A DNA stretch of 64,000 nt from an uncultured Prevotellaceae bacterium (GCA_902784065.1 CACZTJ010000008.1:31761-95760), one strand, 5' to 3'. Positions 17,665 through 26,948 are shown, counted from the stretch's first letter. Numbers and translations are program-made. Notes: generated by a model from the sequence alone, not told the origin.

Positions 17665-18264
17665 TTACTGAGCGTCCTCTGCAGCAGCAGCGGCACGAGA
17701 AGCACGTGTAGCCTTCACAGAGCAAACGACTACCTGAGCAGGAGTAGCAATCTCCAGACCGTCGAAGCTCAACTCAGCCACCTTGATGGCCTTACCCAGC
17801 TTCAGGTTGGTAACATCGATCTCAAGTGTCTCAGGAATCTGCTTGTAGGGAGCAGTTACGTTCAGCTGACGAACAGCCTGGCTCAGACGACCACCGTCGC
17901 GAACACCCTGGGCATGACCAGTGAGCTTCACGGGGATACCGATGGTGATGGGCTTTGTCTCGTTCACCTCGAAGAAATCGATGTGAAGCAGGGCGTCTGT
18001 TGTGGGATGGAACTGGAGCTCCTTCATCACTGCCTTGTGAGCCTCACCGTCGATGGTCAGGTTGACAACATACACGTGAGGGGTGTAAACCACCTTACGC
18101 AGCTGAGCAGCGGGGATTGCGAATGCCAATGCCTCGGGCAGGCCATTCTCACCTTTCTTCTCACCATAGAGGTTACAGGGAACGAGTCCCTCCTTGCGGA
18201 GTTCCTTTGCGGCTTTCTTACCGGTTGTGGCGCGCTTTGAGCCACTAACGCTAAATTCTTTCAT
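17665..18264 (-). CDS. rplY: 50S ribosomal protein L25/CTC-type
   Basis: A 199-residue, two-domain L25 of the general stress protein CTC type, which binds 5S rRNA. The N-terminal L25 domain includes RATTGKKAAKELRKEGLVP and NLYGEKKGE, then LQFHPTTDALLHIDFFEV. The C-terminal TL5-like beta domain includes GIPVKLTGHAQGVRDGGRL and ends in an Ala-rich tail. It is the first gene of the rplY-pth-S4-CaCA-YhhQ-queF operon and has a strong promoter. Confidence 0.96.
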   Translation of the reverse strand: MKEFSVSGSKRATTGKKAAKELRKEGLVPCNLYGEKKGENGLPEALAFAIPAAQLRKVVYTPHVYVVNLTIDGEAHKAVMKELQFHPTTDALLHIDFFEVNETKPITIGIPVKLTGHAQGVRDGGRLSQAVRQLNVTAPYKQIPETLEIDVTNLKLGKAIKVAELSFDGLEIATPAQVVVCSVKATRASRAAAAAEDAQ

Positions 18265-18354
18265 AATTGTGTTACTCTAAATTAAGTTGTTAAATACCTT
18301 ATTGCTTAATTCGCCATCACACGAAAAATCGTAGTGCTTTGAGAAAAAGCGGTG

Positions 18355-18386
18355 CAAAGGTACTATTTTTTCCCTTACAAACCAAA
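18355..18386 (-). promoter_or_regulatory. rplY operon promoter
   Basis: Minus-strand TTTG (18386-18383), a 20-base spacer and TACCTTTG (18362-18355) match the consensus. It leaves a leader of about 85 bases. Confidence 0.8.
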
Positions 18387-18423
18387 TATTTGCCTAAAAA
18401 AACGCAATATTTCGACTTTTTTC

Positions 18424-18454
18424 TTGTTTCTTCCCAGAAAAATACCTACCTTTG
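18424..18454 (+). promoter_or_regulatory. nusB operon promoter
   Basis: TTG (18424-18426), a 20-base spacer and TACCTTTG (18447-18454), 36 bases before the original nusB ATG at 18491. Confidence 0.8.
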
Positions 18455-18490
18455 CACGAACAAAACAAACCCATTAATGCATCAAGAGAG

Positions 18491-19407
18491 ATGATCAACA
18501 GAGAAATTATCAGAATCAAGATTGTTCAGTTAACCTACGCTTACTATCAAAACGGTAACAAGAACATCGACTCGGCTGAGAAAGAACAGGACGCCGTCTT
18601 GAAGTGACCCAGGCGCGTGCTCGTCGTGAGGGTCTGCCTGAACCGTCACAGAAATTTGTGTTCAACCGCTTTGCCCTTCAACTCGAAGAGAACAAGGCGC
18701 TTGCCGACTTCATCAGCACCCAGAAGTTCACCTGGGAGGATGCAGCCGCCACCATCGGTCAGCTCTTCGAGGCCATCGAGAGCAGCGACATCTACAAAGA
18801 ATATATGGAGAGCAAGGAAGATAACTATGAGACCGACCGCGAACTGTGGCGCAAGCTCTACAAGACCTTCTTCATGGAGAACGCCGACCTCGACGCCATC
18901 CTCGAAGACCAGAGCCTTTACTGGAACGACGACAAAGAGATCGTTGATACCTTCGTGCTCAAGACCATCAAGCGCTTCAAGGAGCAGAATGGTGCCAAGG
19001 AGGAGCTGCTGCCCGAGTGGGACAGCGAGGAGGAGAAGGAATATGCCCGCAAGCTGTTCCGTGCTGCCATCCTCAACGATGCCCAGTACCAGCGCTTCAT
19101 GAGCGAGGCCTCACGCAACTGGGACTTCTCCCGTCTGGCCTATATGGATGTCATCATCATGCAGATCGCCATCGCAGAGATCATGACCTTCCCAAGCATC
19201 CCTATCAGCGTGAGCATCAACGAATATGTGGATATCGCCAAGCTCTACTCTACCCGTAAGAGCGGCGGTTACATCAACGGCATGCTCGACGCCATTGCCC
19301 GTAACCTCATCCAGACAGGTCGACTGCTCAAGCACATCGAGCCCAAGAAGGAGAAGCAGAAGGAGCAGGAAACCGAGAAACCCAAACGTCAACGCATTAA
19401 AAAGTAA
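18491..19407 (+). pseudogene. nusB: nusB with internal deletion and frameshift near the 5' end
   Basis: NusB joins NusE (S10) in antitermination on rRNA operons. The original start is at 18491 and reads MINREIIRIKIVQLTYAYYQ followed by NGNKNIDSAEKE, the expected Bacteroidetes NusB N-terminus, then six wrong residues and a TGA at 18605-18607. The rest continues in another frame: a GTG at 18604 opens 267 codons (TQARARREGLPEPSQ onward) that hold the whole C-terminal NusB domain, with INEYVDIAKLYSTRKSGGYI and NGMLDAIARNL near the end. Roughly 20 residues of a helix between the two parts seem missing. Either the gene is broken, the GTG product is used, or the assembly lost bases here. Downstream genes yajC onward look intact. 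Confidence 0.8.
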
Positions 19408-19421
19408 GAATTAAATAAGAT

Positions 19422-19745
19422 ATGATGAATTTAGTATTAGCTGCACAGTCAGCACAAGGAAGCGGAATGAGTATGATTATCATGATGGTGGCTATCTTCG
19501 CCATCATGTGGTTCTTCATGATCCGTCCGCAGCAGAAGCGCCAGAAAGAGATTCAGAAGTTCCAGAACGAGCTCACCGAAGGTCAGCAGGTGGTTACCGG
19601 CGGTGGCATCTACGGCACCGTGAAGAGCATCGACCTGGCTAAGAACACCGTCGATGTGAAGATCGCTCGCGACGTGGTGATCACGGTCGATAAGAACTAC
19701 GTCTTCAAGGATGTGGCCAGCACCAATACATCCGGTCAGAAGTAA
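19422..19745 (+). CDS. yajC: Preprotein translocase accessory protein YajC
   Basis: A 107-residue single-span membrane protein. The hydrophobic helix is MSMIIMMVAIFAIMWFFMIR, followed by the family's basic RPQQKRQKEIQKFQ and the GDxVVTxGG-like turn (EGQQVVTGGGIYGTVKSID). It associates with SecDF at the Sec translocon. It starts 14 bp after nusB and precedes ybbR by 31 bp, in the usual Bacteroidetes order nusB-yajC-ybbR-coaE. Confidence 0.95.
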   Translation: MMNLVLAAQSAQGSGMSMIIMMVAIFAIMWFFMIRPQQKRQKEIQKFQNELTEGQQVVTGGGIYGTVKSIDLAKNTVDVKIARDVVITVDKNYVFKDVASTNTSGQK

Positions 19746-19776
19746 CTCGCGCGTATATTATATATAAGGTATAGGG

Positions 19777-20754
19777 ATGGGGGTCAGAAAGCTGTTAAAG
19801 GTTGCCAGCGACTTCGTGTTCAGTAAGACTAACAAAGATCTCTTAGTCTTCCTGTTCTTCCTGGGGCTCTCAGGCATCTTCTGGCTGTCACTGACACTCA
19901 ACGAGACCTACGAGCACGAGTTTGCCATCCCCGTCAGCGTGGTCGATATCCCTAAGAACGCTGTACTCACCTCCGACGAGGTGGATACCGTGAAGATGAC
20001 CATCCGCGACAAAGGTATCGTGCTGATGGCCTATCAGTATGGCGACTATCTGAAGCGGCTGCGCGTCCCGTTCAAGAACTACACCCGCAACAACGGCTCC
20101 GGTTCCGTACCTGCCTCAGAGCTTCAGAAGCTGCTCTATCAGAATCTGGTCAGCAGCTCGAAGATCATCAGCTCGAAACCTGAGAAGCTGGAGTTCTTCT
20201 ACAACTACGGTACCAACAAGAAGGTACCCGTCAGGTGGAGCGGACGTGTCATCCCCGAAGAGCTCTATTTCATCTCCCGCGTAGATTATTCGCCCGACAG
20301 TGTCACCGTCTATGCCTCCGATGATAAACTCGATAGCATCAACATCATCTATACCGAGGCGCTCAACTACGCCAACTTCCGCGACACGCTCTCCATCACC
20401 TGTCAGCTGGCTAAGCTCAAGGGTGTGAAGGTTGTGCCCGACAAGGTGAAGATCAACTTCTATACCGACGTGCTCACCGAGGAGAACATCGAGGGCATCC
20501 CCATCCAGGGTATCAACCTGCCCGCAGGTAAGGTGCTGCGCACGTTCCCCGCCAAGGTCACCGTCAGCTTCGTCACTGGTGTCAACGTCTTCCGCAACCT
20601 GCGTCCAGAAGACTTCACCGTGGTGGCCGACTATAACGAGATCCAGCGCCATCCCTCCGAGAAATGCCGCATCGTGCTGAAGGATGTGCCGCCAGGCATC
20701 TCCCGTGCACGCCTCGAAGTGTCACTCGTCGACTACCTCATCGAGAACGAATAA
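19777..20754 (+). CDS. YbbR-like domain protein
   Basis: A 325-residue protein with one N-terminal membrane span (VFLFFLGLSGIFWLSLTLNE) and a large extracytoplasmic part made of YbbR-like beta modules. Such modules occur in CdaR, a regulator of diadenylate cyclase in Firmicutes. In Bacteroidetes the protein is conserved next to coaE and yajC but its role is not settled. Repeated FPAKVTVSF- and KVKINFYTD-type strands mark the modules. The stop overlaps the coaE start by one base (TAATG), so the two are translationally coupled. Confidence 0.85.
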   Translation: MGVRKLLKVASDFVFSKTNKDLLVFLFFLGLSGIFWLSLTLNETYEHEFAIPVSVVDIPKNAVLTSDEVDTVKMTIRDKGIVLMAYQYGDYLKRLRVPFKNYTRNNGSGSVPASELQKLLYQNLVSSSKIISSKPEKLEFFYNYGTNKKVPVRWSGRVIPEELYFISRVDYSPDSVTVYASDDKLDSINIIYTEALNYANFRDTLSITCQLAKLKGVKVVPDKVKINFYTDVLTEENIEGIPIQGINLPAGKVLRTFPAKVTVSFVTGVNVFRNLRPEDFTVVADYNEIQRHPSEKCRIVLKDVPPGISRARLEVSLVDYLIENE

Positions 20755-21320
20755 TGAGAATCGGCATCGCAGGAGGTATCGGCAGCGGCAAGAGCTACGT
20801 GTGTGCGCTCATCCGTCAGCGGGGCTTCGAGGTCTATGATTGCGACAGCGCCGCCAAGCGCCTCATCCGCACCGACCCCGACATCCGCCAGCAGCTCACC
20901 GCCCTCATCGGACCCGACACCTATAGCGCCGACGGACAGCTCAACAAAGCCGTCGTGGCACGGTTCCTGTTGCTCTCCGAGGACAACACCGACGCCATCA
21001 ACCGCATTGTCCACCCCGCCGTGTTCCGCGATTTCGAAGCCAGCGGTCTGGAGTGGCTTGAGAGCGCCATCATGTATGAGTCGGGCATCTCGCGCCTCAT
21101 GGATCGTGTCATCGTGGTCACCGCCCCTTTGGAAGTGCGCATCCGCCGTGTCATGCAGCGCGACCATATCTCCCGCTCGCAGGTGCTCGCCTGGATGAGC
21201 AAGCAGCTGCCGCAGGAGCAGGTCGTAACCCTGGCCGACTACGAGCTCGTGAACGACGGTCAGGCAGATATCGAACAACAATTAAACAATATTATAGAAC
21301 AATGCAACAAACCATTTTAG
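20754..21320 (+). CDS. coaE: Dephospho-CoA kinase
   Basis: Phosphorylates dephospho-CoA in the last step of coenzyme A synthesis. From the ATG at 20754 the 188-residue protein begins MRIGIAGGIGSGKSYVCALI with a textbook P-loop (GGIGSGKS). YDCDSAAKRL, INRIVHPAVF and VVTAPLEVRIRRVMQRD (lid) follow. An upstream in-frame start at 20664 would add residues translated from inside ybbR and is rejected. The last 19 bases overlap the start of the DUF5606 gene. Confidence 0.95.
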   Translation: MRIGIAGGIGSGKSYVCALIRQRGFEVYDCDSAAKRLIRTDPDIRQQLTALIGPDTYSADGQLNKAVVARFLLLSEDNTDAINRIVHPAVFRDFEASGLEWLESAIMYESGISRLMDRVIVVTAPLEVRIRRVMQRDHISRSQVLAWMSKQLPQEQVVTLADYELVNDGQADIEQQLNNIIEQCNKPF

Positions 21321-21739
21321 CAATTGCCGGTAAGCCCGGCCTTTACAAACTCGTCAGCCGCGGCAACAACAATCTGATTGTCGAGGCCCTCGACGCTACC
21401 CACAAGCGCATGCCCGCCTTCGCCACCGACCGCATCACATCACTCGCCGACATCGCCATGTTCACAGAGACCGACGATGTACCCCTGATGGATGTACTCG
21501 ACAACCTGAAGACCCTCGAGAACGGCAAGAAGGCCAGCATCAATGAGAAGAAAGCCTCTGGCGACGAGCTCCGTGCGTATTTCACGAAGGTGCTTCCCGA
21601 GTGGGATCAGGAGCGTGTTCACAACAGTGACATCAAGAAACTCATCACCTGGTACAACATCCTCGTTGAAGCAGGCATCACCGACTTCAAGGAAGAGATG
21701 TCCCCCACCGACGGAGACAACATCGACGATCGTAAATAA
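21302..21739 (+). CDS. DUF5606 domain protein
   Basis: A 145-residue cytoplasmic protein. MQQTILAIAGKPGLYKLVSR opens a small SH3-like beta barrel, the hallmark of DUF5606 in Bacteroidetes. The C-terminal half is helical with PEWDQERVHNSDIKKLITWY. The function is unknown. It overlaps coaE by 19 bp and is the last gene before a strong terminator, so it belongs to the nusB-yajC-ybbR-coaE operon. Confidence 0.85.
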   Translation: MQQTILAIAGKPGLYKLVSRGNNNLIVEALDATHKRMPAFATDRITSLADIAMFTETDDVPLMDVLDNLKTLENGKKASINEKKASGDELRAYFTKVLPEWDQERVHNSDIKKLITWYNILVEAGITDFKEEMSPTDGDNIDDRK

Positions 21740-21740
21740 T

Positions 21741-21773
21741 TAAAAGGCGCTGAAAAATCAGCGCCTTTTAATT
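21741..21773. terminator. Bidirectional terminator between DUF5606 and the receptor gene
   Basis: AAAAGGCGCTGA and TCAGCGCCTTTT pair around an AAAAA loop and are flanked by A and T runs on both sides. It serves the convergent genes on each side. Confidence 0.9.
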
Positions 21774-21775
21774 AT

Positions 21776-24694
21776 TTAGAATCGGCGGCCACCGCCGAAG
21801 CCTCCTGGGCGACCACCCGGACGTCCACCAGGACCGGGTCGACCTCCAGGACCGCCAGGACCACCACCGAAGCCGAAGGCCTTCGCACCACCAAAGAGGT
21901 TCAGACGGTAGATGACATGCACCATACCATAGCTGGTGATCGAGTTATATTCGGTATCAGTGCGACCCATCGCCGAGATGGCTCGGCTGAAGGTAGACTG
22001 CTGATGCAGGATGTCATAGAGCTGCAGGGAGATAGTGAGGGGCTTACCCTTGAGGAACCCCTGTGAGAGCTGGGCATTCCAGATGAGCTCATTGGTGTTC
22101 ATCGACGCATCGCTGTAGCCGCGACGACTCTGCATCGTGATGTTCGTGGTGAGCGAGGTACCCCAGGGAGCGGTAATACCCACCAGACCGCCATAGGCAT
22201 ACTGCCAGGTATCGAGGTCGGCACTCGTCTGCAGGTCGTTACGTGAATGGGTATAGCCCACAGAGCCGTTGAGCTCCACCTCGAGCCACTCGTTACGATA
22301 GCTGAAGGCCAGACGCTGGTTGATGTTGGCCGACTTCGTGACACTCTTCTGTGACTCTACCAGACTGTTCACACTGGCATAACCCACATAGTGGTTGTAA
22401 ACCGTATTCGTGAAGGAGTTGATGTTGAAGTAGGCCGCACTGTCGAGAGCGGTATTGAACACCAGTCCAGCATAGGCGTTCCAGTTACCATCGATATTCT
22501 CAGGGCGCGTGATACGGGCACCGGTCTGGGTGTCGAGTGTCACCTTGTTGCTGATGGCATTGCTCGTAGTGGTGAGACCTGCCCAGGTGGCGATCGAGCG
22601 CTGATGAGCCTGCACGTAGTTGTTGTAGAAGATACGGAGGTTCTGTGTGAACGAGGGTTTCAGACCCGGGTTACCCTTCTTGATGTTCAGCGGGTCGCTG
22701 TCGTCGGTGATGTCGAGCAGGTCGCTCATCTGGGGCTGGGTGATGTTAGAGAAGTAGTTCACGCGCAGCTGACTCACCTCTGAGCGCTTCCAACGGAAGT
22801 CGAGGGTCGGCGTAAAGTTGGTGACGGTACGGGTGGTGTCGGCATGCAGTCCCTTATAGTCCTGGATGTAATGTGACTTCTGGGGAATGAGGCGCACACC
22901 GACATTCAGGTTGAATGTCTTACGCACCACGCGCAGCATCAGCTCTAAATTATGGGTATAGTTTTTGTATTCTGAGAATCGGCTCAGGTCGTTGTCACGA
23001 TACTGCTCGATGGGCTGATAAGGAGCCAGATAGCTATCCCAGGCGCGGTAATCGGGTGTCCAGTCCGGGCTGTAGGGCAAACGGCTGAAGTCGTAGGTAG
23101 TACGATCGCTCTTCGTATAATCGTAGCGATACTGATAGCTGAACTGGAGATACACCTGACGGAAGATGGGCTCGCTATAGGTGATGCGGGCACGGTAGTT
23201 CCAGTTCTTCGTGGGGGTGTCGTTATAGCGACGGGTCACATAGATGGAGTCGTATGCCAACTGATAGAAATTCACAAGTGCATCGTTGATCGACTGACTA
23301 CCGCCGTCGCCCCAGTTACCATTGAGCTGGAGGGTGATGTTACGACCTTTGGCATTGAGCTTACGATTGAACTGCAGCATACCGCCCAGGTTTTTCGAGT
23401 CGCTATAGCTGACATTGTTCTGAACACGGTTGTTCTTCACGATGCCAAGGGCAATCAGCTCCGGAAGCTGCTCCAGGGGGTTGGTGACATACTGATAGGG
23501 ATCCTTGTCGAAGGTCGCCTCGTCACTCAGGTCGAGTCCGTCGTTGGAGTTATAGCGCAGCGTGGGACGGAACAGGATATTGGTCATCGAGTCGGGCTGC
23601 CACTCGATACGCATCTGGGCGTTCCAGCTGTTACCGCGTGAGAAGCCATGGGTGATGCTGTTGGAGAAGACGGAGGTCTGGGAGTCGTAGATCTGCTCAC
23701 TGGAGACGCGGCGCAGCTGGTCACCGTCAGAGTGGTTCCAGCGCACGCTACCATCCCATTTGAACTTATCCTTCAGCTCATAGTTGAAGTTGGCACCCAC
23801 CATCTTGGAGGCATTGAGTCCCTGACGCTGCTGACCCCATCGGCCACCACCGCCACCGCCAGGGAAACCCATGTCGTTGACATTGTTGGCGCGGGTGAAG
23901 AGCATCACCTTCAGATTGTCTTTCATCACGGCGCCCATGCCTCGGCCGAAGTAACGGCTATGCGTACCGATACCCAGATCGACATTCGCCATCACACCTT
24001 TGTTCATACCTTGCTTGATGCCGAAGTCGAGCACTGTCTCCTCCTCACCATCCTGGATACCACTGACGCGGGCGAGGTCGCTCTGCTGATCGTAGGCCTT
24101 GATGCGGTCGATGATGTTGGTGGGCAGGTTCTGCAGGGCGGTCTTCGTGTCGCCAGTCATGAACTCCTTACCGTCCACGAGGATCTTCTTCACTTCCTTA
24201 CCGTTGATCTTGATGGTTCCGTCGTCGCTGACCTCAGCACCGGGGAGGCGCTTCACGAGCTCCTCGACCACCGATCCCTCGGGCGTGCGGAAGGCACTGG
24301 CATTATACATAAAGGTATCGGCCTTCAGTGTCACCTTCGAGGCTCGTGCCGTCACCGTGGCACCTTTCAACATGATCGCATCGGGCTCCAGGGTGATGGT
24401 ACCGGCGGAATAATCCTTGCCGTCACGAATATTTAGTTGTTTTGTGTAGGTCTTAAAACCAACGTAGGTGATTTTCAGAGTGTATCGGCCATCGCGGGGT
24501 GCGCGGATCGAGAATCCGCCGTTCATGTTGGTGAGCGCATTGGCCACCACCTTCTCTCCACTTAAAATGGAAGCCGTCGCTTGAATGACGGCCTCCTGTG
24601 TATCCTGTTCAACAACCCTACCTGAAACTAACCTTTGGGCATTTGCCATGACCGACGTAACCAATACGACAGTCAGAAGTATCACTTTTCTCAT
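21776..24694 (-). CDS. Outer-membrane beta-barrel receptor (TonB-dependent receptor-like) with Gly/Pro/Arg-rich tail
   Basis: 972 residues. Signal peptide MRKVILLTVVLVTSVMANA, then a carboxypeptidase-regulatory-like beta domain (VSGRVVEQDTQEAVIQATAS, residues ~22-110). A plug-like domain follows with VVEELVKRLPGAEVSDDGTI and INGKEVKKILVDGKEF at ~140-175, then a beta-barrel to the end. This is the OMP beta-barrel family common in Bacteroidetes; no SusD partner is adjacent, so the ligand cannot be inferred. The last ~35 residues are a tract of GG, GP and GR repeats ending GGRRF, which is unusual after a barrel. It converges with DUF5606 and is divergent from aroB. Confidence 0.85.
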   Translation of the reverse strand: MRKVILLTVVLVTSVMANAQRLVSGRVVEQDTQEAVIQATASILSGEKVVANALTNMNGGFSIRAPRDGRYTLKITYVGFKTYTKQLNIRDGKDYSAGTITLEPDAIMLKGATVTARASKVTLKADTFMYNASAFRTPEGSVVEELVKRLPGAEVSDDGTIKINGKEVKKILVDGKEFMTGDTKTALQNLPTNIIDRIKAYDQQSDLARVSGIQDGEEETVLDFGIKQGMNKGVMANVDLGIGTHSRYFGRGMGAVMKDNLKVMLFTRANNVNDMGFPGGGGGGRWGQQRQGLNASKMVGANFNYELKDKFKWDGSVRWNHSDGDQLRRVSSEQIYDSQTSVFSNSITHGFSRGNSWNAQMRIEWQPDSMTNILFRPTLRYNSNDGLDLSDEATFDKDPYQYVTNPLEQLPELIALGIVKNNRVQNNVSYSDSKNLGGMLQFNRKLNAKGRNITLQLNGNWGDGGSQSINDALVNFYQLAYDSIYVTRRYNDTPTKNWNYRARITYSEPIFRQVYLQFSYQYRYDYTKSDRTTYDFSRLPYSPDWTPDYRAWDSYLAPYQPIEQYRDNDLSRFSEYKNYTHNLELMLRVVRKTFNLNVGVRLIPQKSHYIQDYKGLHADTTRTVTNFTPTLDFRWKRSEVSQLRVNYFSNITQPQMSDLLDITDDSDPLNIKKGNPGLKPSFTQNLRIFYNNYVQAHQRSIATWAGLTTTSNAISNKVTLDTQTGARITRPENIDGNWNAYAGLVFNTALDSAAYFNINSFTNTVYNHYVGYASVNSLVESQKSVTKSANINQRLAFSYRNEWLEVELNGSVGYTHSRNDLQTSADLDTWQYAYGGLVGITAPWGTSLTTNITMQSRRGYSDASMNTNELIWNAQLSQGFLKGKPLTISLQLYDILHQQSTFSRAISAMGRTDTEYNSITSYGMVHVIYRLNLFGGAKAFGFGGGPGGPGGRPGPGGRPGGRPGGFGGGRRF

Positions 24695-24797
24695 TATTTC
24701 TCAATCTTGCTGACCTTTTGACGGAGGAAAAAGGGAAAAGTTTAATGGTCATGGCAATTTTTTAAAGAAAAAATGCGTTTGTTTCAGATAATTGTCG

Positions 24798-24805
24798 TAA
24801 CTTTG
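24798..24805 (+). promoter_or_regulatory. -7 element of aroB
   Basis: TAACTTTG fits TAnnTTTG, 43 bases before the aroB ATG. The nearest TTTG upstream gives only a 16-base spacer. Confidence 0.5.
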
Positions 24806-24847
24806 CACCGCATGAACAGAACAGACAGACCTGTTTTCCATTAAAAT

Positions 24848-25897
24848 ATGAACCAACAAAAAGTTGTCATTGCAGAAGATTTAGGGCAGTCGCTGAAGGA
24901 AGCGATGGAGGCCTGCGAGCGTGATAAAGTGTTCGTATTGCTGGACGAGACCACCGAAAGGTGCTGTCTGCCTGTGGTTGAAGCAGCGGTAGGTCTCCAG
25001 GATGCCAAGCGAATCATCATCGGAGCCACCGACACGCATAAGACGCTCGAGTCGCTGGCCCATGTCTGGGAAGAGCTGGGATCAGGAGGCGGCACCCGTC
25101 ACTCCTTATTAATAAATATAGGTGGTGGCATGGTGACCGATCTTGGCGGATTCGCCGCCTCGACGTTTAAGAGAGGCATCAATTACATCAACATCCCCAC
25201 CACCCTGCTCTCAATGGTGGATGCCAGCGTAGGCGGAAAGACGGGTATCAACTTCAGAGGACTGAAGAACGAGATTGGCGTGTTTAACAATGCATCGACC
25301 GTGATTCTCGACACGCAGTTTCTGAAGACCCTCGATGCGGAGAACATCTGTTCGGGCTATGCCGAGATGCTGAAGCACGGACTGATATCTGACGAGAAGA
25401 TGTGGGCGGAGTTGATGAACTTTGAGCTGGAACAGCCGGATCTGAGGCAGCTGAGCCGGATGGTGGCCGACAGCGTAGCCGTGAAGGAGCGCATCGTCAC
25501 CGAGGATCCGACCGAGCAGGGCATCAGAAAGGCACTGAACCTGGGTCACACCGTCGGTCACGCCTTTGAGTCGTTCGCCCTGAAGCGCCAACCCGTGTTA
25601 CACGGCTATGCAGTGGCCTGGGGCCTGATCTGCGAACTCTACCTGAGTTGCATCAAGACGGGCTTCCCCACGGACAAGATGCATCAGACCGTGAGATTCA
25701 TCAAGGAGCACTATGGCATGATGACCATCACCTGTGATGACTACCCCACGCTGCTCGAACTGATGACGCACGACAAGAAGAATGTGGCTGGCAGCATCAA
25801 TTTCACGCTGTTAGGTGGCATCGGAGACATCCGTATCAACCAGACGGCCACGAAGGAAGAAATCTACGAAGCGCTCGATTTCTATCGGGAGAGCTGA
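24848..25897 (+). CDS. aroB: 3-dehydroquinate synthase
   Basis: Converts DAHP to 3-dehydroquinate, step two of the shikimate pathway; needs NAD+ and a divalent metal. The 349 residues include INIGGGMVTDLGGFAASTFK (NAD site), NIPTTLLSMVDASVGGKTGI with the following NE (substrate site), GYAEMLKHGL (metal Glu) and LNLGHTVGHAFE (metal His). The product leads to chorismate, the precursor used by the men operon just downstream on the other strand. It is a single-gene unit ending at a hairpin. Confidence 0.96.
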   Translation: MNQQKVVIAEDLGQSLKEAMEACERDKVFVLLDETTERCCLPVVEAAVGLQDAKRIIIGATDTHKTLESLAHVWEELGSGGGTRHSLLINIGGGMVTDLGGFAASTFKRGINYINIPTTLLSMVDASVGGKTGINFRGLKNEIGVFNNASTVILDTQFLKTLDAENICSGYAEMLKHGLISDEKMWAELMNFELEQPDLRQLSRMVADSVAVKERIVTEDPTEQGIRKALNLGHTVGHAFESFALKRQPVLHGYAVAWGLICELYLSCIKTGFPTDKMHQTVRFIKEHYGMMTITCDDYPTLLELMTHDKKNVAGSINFTLLGGIGDIRINQTATKEEIYEALDFYRES

Positions 25898-25956
25898 ATA
25901 GGATAAGAATGACCAATCAACTTGTTAGACCTATCATATTACTAACTAATCAGGGT

Positions 25957-25990
25957 AGGACTGCTCGTGAGAGTAGTCCTATCTGTTTTT
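25957..25990 (+). terminator. aroB terminator
   Basis: AGGACTGCTC-GTGA-GAGTAGTCCT forms a 10-bp stem (one G-U) followed by ATCTGTTTTT. It overlaps the tail of menE on the other strand. Confidence 0.75.
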
Positions 25991-26938
25991 AGCAATGTCC
26001 TCTGCTGCTTTGCGCGCGGGCTTGCCCGTCTCTGTCAAGGGTATCTTGTCAACATGAAGATACGCTTTGGGCTGATGGTATTTGGGAAGCACCTGGGCAC
26101 ACACCTGTCGCGCCTCCTCAACAGTCCCTTCTGTCAGCAGCACCACCACCTCACCAAACTTAGTATCAGGGCTCTTCGTGATGAGGAAGGGTGCCTGGAG
26201 ATGGGGGCGCAACTGGCGCTCTACGGTCTCGATCTGGATCTTGATGCCACCGGAACAGATGACATTATCCTTTCTCCCTAAGATACGGAAGCGCCCCTCG
26301 GAGAGTTCGACGATATCGTTGGTGACGAGGCGCTCAGCACAGACCAGAGGGGCCTCGATCACCAGACAGTCGTCGGCATTGAGGCTGACCTTCACAGAGG
26401 GGAACGGGGTGTACCAGTCGGAGGCATCGGGTCCGTTCAACCGACGGAGGGCGATATGTGAGAGGGTCTCTGTCATGCCATAGGTGCTCCACACATGATG
26501 GGGGAAGTCTTTCAGTGCCGCAGCGAGGGCATCATCGATGGCACCCCCACCGATAATCAGGTGACGGATCTGCATCAGGCGTTCTCGTTCCTCAGGCACC
26601 TGCAACGAGTTATACACCTGCATCGGCACCATGGCGGCAAAGGATAGTTGATAGTTATGGGCTAAAGGGTGGCCGCTGGGCTCCACAGTGATCAACTTTA
26701 ATCCTCGCTCTATCGATCGCACCACCATCATCTTGCCAGCGATATAGTCGGTACTCATACACAGCAACGCCGTATCGCCAGCCTTCAAACCTAAAAAGTC
26801 ACAGGTGATCCGTGCAGAATTCAGCATCCGCTGCTTCTCCACCAACATACGTTTAGGCTCACCAGTACTACCCGATGTCTTCACCTCAACGTACTCCGAA
26901 TCATTATTCCACTCAGCAAAAAATTCTTCTATACTCAT
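25979..26938 (-). CDS. menE: o-Succinylbenzoate--CoA ligase
   Basis: Activates o-succinylbenzoate to its CoA ester in menaquinone synthesis. The 319 residues form a short ANL-superfamily enzyme: EVKTSGSTGEPKRMLVEKQR (P-loop-like ATP motif) near residue 20, VWSTYGMTETLSHIALRRL near 150, FRILGRKDNVICSGGIKIQ (hinge Asp) near 220, and KIPLTETGKPARK with the catalytic Lys near the C-terminus. It is smaller than most MenE, as in other Bacteroidetes. It is the last gene of the men operon; a repeat element lies between it and menC. Confidence 0.93.
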   Translation of the reverse strand: MSIEEFFAEWNNDSEYVEVKTSGSTGEPKRMLVEKQRMLNSARITCDFLGLKAGDTALLCMSTDYIAGKMMVVRSIERGLKLITVEPSGHPLAHNYQLSFAAMVPMQVYNSLQVPEERERLMQIRHLIIGGGAIDDALAAALKDFPHHVWSTYGMTETLSHIALRRLNGPDASDWYTPFPSVKVSLNADDCLVIEAPLVCAERLVTNDIVELSEGRFRILGRKDNVICSGGIKIQIETVERQLRPHLQAPFLITKSPDTKFGEVVVLLTEGTVEEARQVCAQVLPKYHQPKAYLHVDKIPLTETGKPARKAAEDIAKNR

Positions 26939-26948
26939 ATTTTTTTTC

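Noticed and set aside
20664-20753. Earlier start for coaE
   Set aside because: The extra residues are out-of-frame ybbR sequence; the P-loop protein begins at 20754 with the family-typical MRIGIAGG.
21776-24694. SusC/SusD polysaccharide utilisation locus
   Set aside because: No SusD lipoprotein, glycoside hydrolase or hybrid sensor is adjacent.
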